64,000 bases of DNA from an uncultured Eubacteriales bacterium (GTDB lineage: Bacteria; Bacillota; Clostridia; Oscillospirales; Oscillospiraceae): assembly GCA_900317425.1 (NCBI GenBank), contig ONGR01000004.1, positions 62,001 to 126,000 of the forward strand. Reading direction: 5' to 3'. The position numbers and the translations under genes are program-made. Positions 47,623 to 56,100 of this stretch are shown piece after piece. The notes under the pieces were generated by a model, which saw nothing but the letters and a program-made list of their open reading frames with translations, did not search any database and was not told the origin of the DNA. Position 1 is the stretch's first letter. The number at the start of each line of letters is the position of its first letter.

Positions 47623-49716
47623 TTACTGTGCGGATATACCGTAGCCACTGATCTGTGTAGAGTAAATAGAATAACTTTTACGAAGGCAGGAACCGGGATG
47701 GGGCCCACTGTTGCCCTCGATGGTGTTGACGGTGATACCGTCGCACGATTCAACGATGCCGGTGTGATCCAGTACACCATCACAGTCCCAGTCAAAAAAG
47801 ATCACGTACCCCGGCTGTGGAATACAAACACCCCCGTTTTGCCACTGTCCACGGGCACGGAACCATGATGCGCCGGTACCGACAACGGAATATTTGGGAA
47901 TCGCAGTGTCGAGAAGACCGGCCTGATCGGCACACCAACTAACAAAACAGGCGCACCAATCAACGCGGGAGCCAAAACCGTACCAGGACCAATACGGCTG
48001 TCCTCCGACGTTCCCGAGTTGTTCGGCTGCCACAGCTACCAACGCCGACCCGTCTCCCAGGGCAATTTCCCGTGATGGCAATAAAAACAGTGGGTTGATC
48101 GCTTTTTGGGCATGGTAGTATTCAAGATACAGGCCAGATGAATAAGAAACGGCACCCAACAGTTGACCCTGCTGAACGGATTGACCAACCGAGACAGAAA
48201 CGTTTCGGAGATTTGAATATCGAATGACATCTTCTCCGGCACGCACAGATATCCGATCACCACTGACCTCAATCACACTGCCGGGACAACATGAATAAAC
48301 AAAGGTGCTGTCATATGGTAGTAGAGTAAGGCCCTGCCGTTCCGCAAGGCTGCCATTGTCAGCCACGTACCAGCCCCAACGATCCTTGATGTAATAATGG
48401 CCGTCAAAGGGGTCGCCAATGGCGCTGGAGGCCAGATAAGTGCCAAGCGATGACATGAGCTGAACCCGTTCAACCTCATCCTCTGCAAGCGGAGAGTGGG
48501 CTGCAACATAAGATGCTACTGGCTGAGTTGTGAGCTGAACGACAGATACCGCGGCGGAGGTGGGGGAGACTCCCTGTGACTTGATTCGCCAAACATACAG
48601 CCCATCATGGAGGGCCTTGATCTCGGCCCTGACATTATCTCCGCCAAAATCCCCGACAATGTGTTGATCCAGATTTGCTGTGCCATAGCGTGTCTGGAGA
48701 TACATGAGTAAATAGTCAATATTTGTCTGGATCCGGAGCTGGGCGAGGGAAACCTCTGCCCCGTTGATGTAGATAAGATCGGCACCATGCTCATGTGCGC
48801 TATTGAGGATCGCCTGCTCTGTAATCGCGTCAAGCTTGGTGATATACTCGTATGTATCGGACAATGCGCTGCTGTCAGAATCCAAAGTGTTGGCTGCAAG
48901 GATCGAACTGGGTAGCGCAACGGCAAGAACGAGGGCAAGCAGCAGCGGGAGCACAAATTTGACGCTGAGAACAAGCCTCAAACTCCTACGGGTCACTCTG
49001 GAGATCCAACGAGAAACAAAGCCGGCTGAACGGATAGCTGTTTTTGTGTATGATGTGGTTTGTTGGAGTTCGGGGCGATCTTTGGCGGCGCTGACCATTG
49101 GTTCAGTGACTGCGTCGCGTAAGATTTGCCCGAGATTGCGGGTGGGATGATACCGGATGGCTCGGCGGAGGTGCCGGCCTGAGCGGTATGTTGAACTACC
49201 GCGCACATGAGATCTCCTGCTTTGGGATGATGTTTTTTGCTTCCGACTATCGCGGCCTCTTTGCCGTGATGCTTGTCGGCCCTGCTGGGTTTGTTTTGCG
49301 CCTTGTGTAGCGGAACGGGAAGGGGTGTCCCCGCTTGCAGTGTGCGGCGCAGTGAAGGGGCGCTTCTCCAAATCCTTGCGGGCCAGCTCTTCATGCTCCG
49401 GGACCTCATGTCCCGAAGCATGATAATCGCTGTAATAATTGCCACGGCCAGATGAAGCTGGATACTCCAGGGAATGTTCGTTTGAACTATAGCGCGGTGT
49501 TGTTATGACATGGAGTGCTTCGTACTCCTCAATGACGGCAGCTTTCCCATAGGATGAATCTTGCTGCGCCATAGGACGCGAGGCCCGGGCGAATGGCTCC
49601 CCCTGCCCGTCCTGCTCCACCGTTCCATATCGCGCAGTATGCTTTTCGGGATTTTCATCAACTTGATAGGGGAGATACCGGACGGCCTGATGAGATGCAC
49701 CATTCCGTTCAGCCAT
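47623..49716 (-). CDS. Bifunctional cell-wall hydrolase (LytM-like plus CHAP) of the transfer apparatus
   Basis: This 697-aa membrane-anchored protein has a Ser/Arg-rich disordered N-terminus (~1-190), a membrane helix (RLVLSVKFVLPLLLALVLAVAL, about 247-268), and an external helical stretch. An M23-like (LytM) region is at ~470-560 (GSVIEVSGDRISVRAGEDVIRYSNL, apparently without full metal site), and a CHAP amidase/peptidase domain at ~580-697 with the catalytic Cys in DWCACFVSWCADQAG and His in HTGIVESCDG. It opens the cell wall for conjugation. It is directly downstream of VirB4. Confidence 0.88.
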   Translation of the reverse strand: MAERNGASHQAVRYLPYQVDENPEKHTARYGTVEQDGQGEPFARASRPMAQQDSSYGKAAVIEEYEALHVITTPRYSSNEHSLEYPASSGRGNYYSDYHASGHEVPEHEELARKDLEKRPFTAPHTASGDTPSRSATQGAKQTQQGRQASRQRGRDSRKQKTSSQSRRSHVRGSSTYRSGRHLRRAIRYHPTRNLGQILRDAVTEPMVSAAKDRPELQQTTSYTKTAIRSAGFVSRWISRVTRRSLRLVLSVKFVLPLLLALVLAVALPSSILAANTLDSDSSALSDTYEYITKLDAITEQAILNSAHEHGADLIYINGAEVSLAQLRIQTNIDYLLMYLQTRYGTANLDQHIVGDFGGDNVRAEIKALHDGLYVWRIKSQGVSPTSAAVSVVQLTTQPVASYVAAHSPLAEDEVERVQLMSSLGTYLASSAIGDPFDGHYYIKDRWGWYVADNGSLAERQGLTLLPYDSTFVYSCCPGSVIEVSGDRISVRAGEDVIRYSNLRNVSVSVGQSVQQGQLLGAVSYSSGLYLEYYHAQKAINPLFLLPSREIALGDGSALVAVAAEQLGNVGGQPYWSWYGFGSRVDWCACFVSWCADQAGLLDTAIPKYSVVGTGASWFRARGQWQNGGVCIPQPGYVIFFDWDCDGVLDHTGIVESCDGITVNTIEGNSGPHPGSCLRKSYSIYSTQISGYGISAQ

Positions 49717-49718
49717 AT

Positions 49719-52040
49719 TTACACCTCCTCCGTTTTCTCGGAGACCTCATCCAGTTTCGTTGTCATGAGTTTATAAAGCTGCGTGTCAACAGGGAAGCGG
49801 TCGATGAAGGGGACGATGGCGCCCCCTCCGACAAGAAGGCCGCTGCCTTCCTGTGTGTTTGTCACATAGCTCAACTGCTTATTGCTCATGTTCAGCAGAC
49901 CGGCTAGCTCTACCCGGTCGGGCTGCGCTTGGTTAAACAGCATGATAAAATCGCTGTTTGAGAGCATTCGACGTGCCAGATCCGACAGTAGCAGTGTCTC
50001 AACATTTTGGGTAATTCCGGTCGGAACAGCGCCCCATTTCCGGGCTCTGCTCCAAAGCTCAAAGAAGTAGTTGGAACAATACTCATTGGAGAAAAGCAGT
50101 TGGATCTCATCTATGTAGATCCATGTCCGAACACCCTTTTCACGGTTTGATGTGATGCGGTTCCAGATCTGATCCAAAACCACCAGCATGCCGAGGGTGC
50201 GAAGCTGTTTGCCAAGATCACGCACGTCGTACACGACCATGCGGTTTTTTGTGTCAACGTTGGTTTTGTGTGCAAAAGCAGAAAGAGATCCCTCAATGTA
50301 AAGTTCCAGTGACAGGGCGAGCGCCTTTGCCTCTTCCTCGGGCTGCATCTTAAGCACGTCGTAAAAGTCAGTGAGCGTAGGGGCCTCCTTCTTTGACCCT
50401 GAGAAATACGGACGATAGACCAAGCCACAACACCGGCTTACAATAGATCGCTGCCCAGCCGTGAGCCCGGTACTGCCGCCGCAAATCATCTCAATCAGAG
50501 ACAGCACAAACTCGGATTTCAGCAGCAGCGGATCGTCATCGTCGGCGTAGTCGTCGGTAATATCCATGGGATTCATGTGGGCAGGGGAGCCGGCAGAAAT
50601 GTGGATCGTCTCACCTCCGAAAGCATCAGCTAGGAGGCGATATTCTCCTTCGGGGTCTATAATCATGACCTGGGCGCGTGGATCGGATAGCAGAACTTGG
50701 ACGATCTCCCGCTTGGCCGCCAGAGACTTGCCGCTTCCGGGAGTCCCAAGATACAGACCATTCGGCGCCATGAGACTGCGGCGATCAAAGAAGATCATGT
50801 TGCGAGATAGTGCGTTGAGACCATAATAGATGCCGCCCGGCTGATAGAGCTCCTGAGTTGTGAATGGTACAAAGATGGCTGTACTGGCGGTGGTCAATGT
50901 CCGGCGAATATCAACATAGTTGGCGCCGAGGGGTAAAGTGGAGTTGAAACCCTCACGCTGCCTGTCATCCAACGGTACTGCGGTGCAGCTTTTTTGCGCG
51001 CACACGGAGCAAATCTGAAGGACCTGATCGTCCAGCCGCTCCAGTGTGTCAGCATGGGTATAGATCAGCACAGTAACCTTGAACATGCGCTGATCGGCAT
51101 CCTCCAAATCGGCCAGCAGCAGATTAGCACCTTCTGTTTTTCGGCGCATTTCCCGCGGAGTTGCCAGATTAAGCGGGGTGCCCTTTTGCCAGGCGTTTTG
51201 CGCCTGTCCCACCTGTTCCATCTCCATAAAGGCGATCTGGCTATGCACATGCTCCAGCGCCTTGCTCTGGTCAATACGATCAATATGAACAGAGATCGTC
51301 ATCTCAAACGGCAAGTCTGTGATACGACTGATTAGTTGATCGGAGAGCCGTGCCGGCAGATCTCTAAGGATCAATACCTCGCCATAGCGGTTGCCGCAAC
51401 GGAAGGTGCGCTGAGACGTGAAATCCAGCACCATGGGGGCAACCGCGTGTTTGGTGGTAAGACCGCTGTAATAGAGATCAGCATAATCGAAAAGAAATGG
51501 GTCGTCATGCCGGGTGTGATGGTGGATGAGCTGTAGCCGCTGCGAGCCGCTGAGAGTTTGCGTAGAACACCCCAAGCTCTTGAATAGCCCAGAGTAATCT
51601 GACTCAATGCGGGACAGAGCGGCGCGGGAGTCGGCATAGTTACTGGCGGGCGTTGTCAACGTAAAATACTTCTCACGGATAATGCTGTTTTGGCCTTCCA
51701 TCGCCTTGTCGGCGAGGATCTCGTTCATTTCTTTGCGATGAGCATTAAGACCATCATCCTCCATAGGAGACTTGAAGAACATGGAGGTGCGAAACTGTTG
51801 TTGGTCCATGCTTCGATTGAGGATCGTGAGTTGTGCATGCTGGGTTGGATCGAGACTGTTCAGAATCTCACTGTATCGGCCAAAGATGTCCAGCTTCTCG
51901 TCTTTGCGGGCAGTCTGATAGTTAATATCAGAAAGGGAGAAGGTGACACTGTATTGACCAGGGCCGATTTCACAAATACCGTCCTCGTACATCTTCTGAT
52001 AGGCTAGATATGCCACCGTATCACGCGGCGCCGCCTCCAT
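49719..52040 (-). CDS. VirB4/TraC-type conjugation ATPase
   Basis: This 773-aa transfer ATPase powers assembly of the type IV secretion channel. It has Walker A GTPGSGKS (432-439), Walker B TWIYIDEIQLLF, and the C-terminal QNVETLL motif. Start: no ribosome site lies before the first ATG of the conserved part (52040). The frame stays open 396 nt upstream, with Lys/Arg-rich residues of VirB4 type right up to the breakpoint with the preceding ORF. So the true N-terminus may have been lost or fused by a deletion (see the 52004-52315 entry). Confidence 0.9.
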   Translation of the reverse strand: MEAAPRDTVAYLAYQKMYEDGICEIGPGQYSVTFSLSDINYQTARKDEKLDIFGRYSEILNSLDPTQHAQLTILNRSMDQQQFRTSMFFKSPMEDDGLNAHRKEMNEILADKAMEGQNSIIREKYFTLTTPASNYADSRAALSRIESDYSGLFKSLGCSTQTLSGSQRLQLIHHHTRHDDPFLFDYADLYYSGLTTKHAVAPMVLDFTSQRTFRCGNRYGEVLILRDLPARLSDQLISRITDLPFEMTISVHIDRIDQSKALEHVHSQIAFMEMEQVGQAQNAWQKGTPLNLATPREMRRKTEGANLLLADLEDADQRMFKVTVLIYTHADTLERLDDQVLQICSVCAQKSCTAVPLDDRQREGFNSTLPLGANYVDIRRTLTTASTAIFVPFTTQELYQPGGIYYGLNALSRNMIFFDRRSLMAPNGLYLGTPGSGKSLAAKREIVQVLLSDPRAQVMIIDPEGEYRLLADAFGGETIHISAGSPAHMNPMDITDDYADDDDPLLLKSEFVLSLIEMICGGSTGLTAGQRSIVSRCCGLVYRPYFSGSKKEAPTLTDFYDVLKMQPEEEAKALALSLELYIEGSLSAFAHKTNVDTKNRMVVYDVRDLGKQLRTLGMLVVLDQIWNRITSNREKGVRTWIYIDEIQLLFSNEYCSNYFFELWSRARKWGAVPTGITQNVETLLLSDLARRMLSNSDFIMLFNQAQPDRVELAGLLNMSNKQLSYVTNTQEGSGLLVGGGAIVPFIDRFPVDTQLYKLMTTKLDEVSEKTEEV

Positions 52041-52315
52041 GCCGGTTGTTTGCTTGGCGCTTTGCCGCCCGATATTCTTTTGCAGCTGCCGCAATCCTTT
52101 CTTTTGTTTGCTTTCGTGTTTTCGCACCTCCTGGGATGTATCGTGCTGCTTCGCTGCAGTATCCGGGGCACTTCTTCGGAATAACAAAAGAGCAGGCGGT
52201 CCACAATTCCGCCGTCTGCAGAGACATAAATGGCAAAAAGACGGTTGAAAAAGTAATAGGCTACTGCAGAGAAAATACCGGCCACAACTAAGGGGGCCTT
52301 GCGTATTTCTTTCAT
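52004..52315 (-). pseudogene. N-terminal remnant of a VirD4-type coupling protein (candidate)
   Basis: This 103-aa ORF starts at ATG overlapping the stop of the PcfB-like gene as ATGA, exactly where VirD4 (TcpA/TraG) normally begins. Only the first ~50 residues look protein-like (a basic N-terminus, one membrane helix IRKAPLVVAGIFSAVAYYFF, then a loop ending IVDRLLFCYSEEV). The rest is antisense-like and overlaps the VirB4 frame. No intact VirD4, VirB6/TrbL or PrgI is found here. It is best explained by a deletion joining VirD4 to VirB4; a real short membrane protein is the alternative. Confidence 0.45.
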
Positions 52316-52872
52316 CGCGCGTCCCTCTGACTGGAACGTGCCGCATCACTGACAGCTTTCTCGGTTGTATGTTCCGCGCTCCGTTCGGCTTTTCGTGCGG
52401 CGTTTCGCTCCGCAGCGGCCGCTTTGGCCGCCGCAAAGCGTTCCTTCATGGGCTTGCGCCCAGCGGCCTTATCCCATCCGGAAACGACCTTTTCAAGGGA
52501 CTTTTTGACAGCATTAACGTCTCTTCCAGCGAAATAGACGGTATATTGATCGGTGCCGCGCTGGCGGGTAACGTGAAAATCCACCTGTTGACGGCGGAGT
52601 TCCTTCTTAAGTGCTTTCAGATCCTTTTGCGCATCCAAATCAATATTCTCAATGTTGTTGCTGTTTTTTTGGAGTTGACGCATTGTCATTTGTTTGCCGG
52701 GGGCATGAGATGCTGCAGATTGAAGTAAAGTGCGGGCAAGGGCAATGATGAGCCTTGCGGTCAGCTTGGTTGCCCTGAAAGATACGTTGATTGCCTGTGA
52801 GCTGGAGCGCAAACCGACTCTGGCGGCAGTCGTAGCGGCTTGCGATAACTGATCTCCTAAAGTTGCTCCCAT
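52312..52872 (-). CDS. PcfB-like DUF3801 conjugation protein
   Basis: This 186-aa protein of the DUF3801/PcfB family works with the VirD4 coupling protein (in pCF10 PcfB aids coupling-protein function). A conserved core lies at ~65-130 (KQMTMRQLQKNSNNIENIDLDAQKDLKALKKELRRQQVDFHVTRQ). It ends in an Ala/Arg/Glu-rich basic tail that begins PMKERFAAAKAAAAERN (about 145), matching the tails of the three Fic proteins. ATG at 52872 follows AAGGAGGAGC. The downstream VirD4 slot is truncated, as noted. Confidence 0.82.
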   Translation of the reverse strand: MGATLGDQLSQAATTAARVGLRSSSQAINVSFRATKLTARLIIALARTLLQSAASHAPGKQMTMRQLQKNSNNIENIDLDAQKDLKALKKELRRQQVDFHVTRQRGTDQYTVYFAGRDVNAVKKSLEKVVSGWDKAAGRKPMKERFAAAKAAAAERNAARKAERSAEHTTEKAVSDAARSSQRDAR

Positions 52873-52900
52873 AGAAAGCTCCTCCTTCTCTTTGTATGTG

Positions 52901-53083
52901 TTATATGGCGTCGAGCAATTTGCAGCTTGTAATAGTGACACCTTCGCGCTGGAGCAAAGCCATAGCCTCCCACAACTGCGGCTCTCCATTGACCCGCAGC
53001 ACATAGAATCCGGGAGTTCCATCTGGAAATAGCAGCTCCAGTTTATAGCCAGTCTGAGAGACCGGAGATTTATCTTGTGTCAT
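52901..53083 (-). CDS. 60-aa hypothetical protein between adhesin and PcfB
   Basis: This small soluble protein (MTQDKSPVSQTGYKLELLF...) has ATG 53083 behind AGGTGAACTCATT. It has a beta-beta-alpha look (KLELLFPDGTPGFYVLRVNGEPQLWEAMALLQREGV). It is found in the conjugation operon between the adhesin hairpin and the PcfB-like gene. No family recognised. A longer frame from upstream is rejected because it covers the hairpin. Confidence 0.55.
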   Translation of the reverse strand: MTQDKSPVSQTGYKLELLFPDGTPGFYVLRVNGEPQLWEAMALLQREGVTITSCKLLDAI

Positions 53084-53096
53084 AATGAGTTCACCT

Positions 53097-53126
53097 GGGA
53101 GGGCAGCCAAGTGGCTGCCCTCCCGC
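53097..53126. terminator. Hairpin between adhesin and downstream genes
   Basis: A GGGAGGGCAGCC / GGCTGCCCTCCC stem with no T-run. It probably processes or attenuates the mRNA rather than stopping it outright, keeping a lower level of PcfB/VirB4 transcript. Confidence 0.55.
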
Positions 53127-53158
53127 GTTATCTGTGCCATGAGCCTATGTGCCGACTG

Positions 53159-56100
53159 TCAGCGAGCCTCGGCGGCCCGCTTACGGCGCTTGGTGAACCA
53201 CACGGCGGCAGCGGCGGTGCTGCCGGAGGCGGCCATCAGAGCAGCCCATAGGCCCACATGGAAGGTGTCGCCGGTATTGGGGTTCTCGGGGAACTCCACC
53301 GTCTGATCTTTGTCGTTGATATCGGCATGGACGGCAATCAGACGGTCGTTTTCGTAGACCTCCTCGAAGGCAACCACGCTCTTGCTGCCCAGGTCAGAGG
53401 CGTCGAAGGTAAAGGTCAGCTCCACCTTGCCACTGGCCTTCTCCGGAACAAAGGGGGCCTCGGCGGTGACAGGCTTGCCGTTCTTATCCAGGAGGGCCTT
53501 GCCGGTCTCCTTGACCATCAGTGTGCCCCTCACGGTATATTCCTTACCGGGGATCAGATTATCGTACTTTACCACGTCGGTCAGCGTGACAGACTCGGTA
53601 GGCGTGGCCTTGTGATTGCCGTTTACGGTAGCAGTGGTCTTGACCTCGGGGAAGTGCACCGTCTGATCCTCGTCGTTGATATCGGCATGGGTGGCGACCA
53701 GGATATCTTCGTGGTACAGATCCTCGAACACAACGGTGCTATGCCCGGCCAGCAGCGAGGCGTTGAACACAAAGGTGACCTCTACCGTGCCATCGGCGGT
53801 CTCCGGGGTAAAGGTGGCCTCGGCGGTAATCTCCTTGCCCTCGGTGGTCTTAAATACCTTACCGGTGCGCTGATCCATCAGCTTGCCGACTACGGTGTAC
53901 TCCTTGCCGGGAATCAGATTCTCGTAGGTTACCACGTCGATCAGCGTAACGGACTCAGCGGCCAGGGCAACGTGGCTCCCATCCACCGTGGCGGTGGTGC
54001 GGATCTTGGGAATGTTGACGCTCTGCTCTCCATCCTCAATGTCCGCATGGACAGCCAGGAGGCGGTCCTTCTCGTACAACTCCTCGAAGGCAACCACGGT
54101 CTTACCGTCCAGTTCAGAGGCGTCGAAAGCGAAGGTAACCTCCACCGTGCCATCGGCGGTCTCCGGGGTAAATGCGGTCTTTGCAGTAATTTTCTCGCCG
54201 TTCTTATCCAGCACAGCCTCGCCGGTCTCCTGGTCCATCAGAACGCCGGTGACAGTATACTTCTTACCGGGAATCAGATTGGTGTAGGAAACGGTGTCCA
54301 CCAATGTCAGCTTCTTGTCAGCTTTAGCCATATGGATGCCGCCCTCGCCGGTCAGTGTGGTGCGGATTTCCGGGAAGTGGACCGTCTGGCCCTCGTCCTC
54401 AATGTCAGTGTGGTCAGCCAGCAGGAGGTCACCTTCATACAGATCCTCGAAGACGACGGTGCTGCGTCCGGTCAGCTCGGAGGCTTCAAAGGTGAAGGTG
54501 ACCTCCACACTGCCATCGGCGGTCTCCGGGGTGAACGAGGTCTTTGCAGTAATCTCCTTGCCGTTCTTATCCAGCACAGCCTCGCCGGTAGCCTGATCCA
54601 TCAGAACACCGGTGACGGTGTACTTCTTACCGGGGATCAGATTGGTGTAGGTTACCACATCGGTCAGCGTCACCGTCTCGGCGGCCTGGGCGATATGGCT
54701 ATCCTCCACGGTGGCGGTGGTGTGGATCTCGGGGAAATGGACGCTCTGCTCCTCGTCCTCAATATCCGCGTGGACCACCAGCGTCTTGTCATTCTTGGAC
54801 AGATCCTCAAAGGCAACCACGGTCTGGCCGGCCAGGTCGGAGGCGTCGATCTCAAAGGTCACATCCACGTAGCCGGTGGGATCCTCGGGGGTGAAGGTAA
54901 CAGAAGAAACATAGGGGTTGCCGTCCTTGTCCAGCAGAGCCTCGCCGGTTTCCTTGACCATCAGCGTGCCGGTCAGAGTGTACTCGCGGCCGGGGATCAG
55001 CTTGTCGTAGAATACCCGGTCCACTAGGGTAACGGTCCCGGAAGCCTGGGCCATGTGGCCATCGTCTACAGTAGCGGTGGTGTGGATCTCCGGGATCTCC
55101 TCGTCCTCCATGTTGATGACCTGGTCCTTCATGTCATCCGTGACGGTAAACTCGATGGGATCGGCCGGCAGCCAGCCCTCCGGGGCGGACAGCTCGCGCA
55201 GAAGGTAGGCGTGGCCTACCTTCAGGCCGCTGACGGCGTGAGGCTCGTCAGCGGAGATCCACTTCTCAACCATTTTGTCGTTCTCGTAGACCGCCAGCTC
55301 GGCACCGGGTACATAAGCGCCGGTGTAATCGACCTTGGCCACGGACAGCACCTTGTCGATCATGACGACAGGCTGCACCTCGGCGGTATCCTGGATCGTG
55401 AACTGGATCTCGGTGGCCTTGACGTAACCCAGGGGTGCGGTATCTTCGCGCAGGGTGTAAGTCTCGCCGATCAGCAGATTGTAGATCATGTGAGGCTCCT
55501 CGGCGGAAGTCCATTCGTCAACGACGTTGCCGTCCTTGTCCATAACGGACATCTTGGCACCGGGAAGCTCCTTGCCTCCCATGTCCTGCTTGGAGATCTG
55601 TACCTTGGTGGGCTCGTTGGGGAACTCCACGGGGATGATCTTCATGTTGTACTCATCAATGGCGGCGTCAGGTACCACGTCGAAGTAGACGGGATCCTGG
55701 CTCAGCACATAGCCATCCGGGGCATTTTGCTCAATCAGATAATAACCGTAGTTATAGGTCAGCTCAGCGGGCACCCGGACAATGCCGTCTTTGCCGGTAT
55801 ACCAGGTATCATCACCAAAGAAGGTGATCAGCTGGTCGTTGGGATCATACAGCTTGAAACCGACACCCTCCACGGGGATGATTTCGCCGGTACGAGCGTC
55901 CAACTTGACCACCTTGAGATAACCGGAGAAGGTCTGGTTGTTGAGGATAAAGCTATAGGTCTTGCCGTCCTCCTGGATATTGACAATAAAGTCATCCACG
56001 AAGGGAGAGGATGCAAAACCACTGATCTGATGGACCACATACTTGCCGTAGGGCAGCATCTTGGAAGTAGCAAAGCCATCCTCATCAATGGTCAGCAGAT

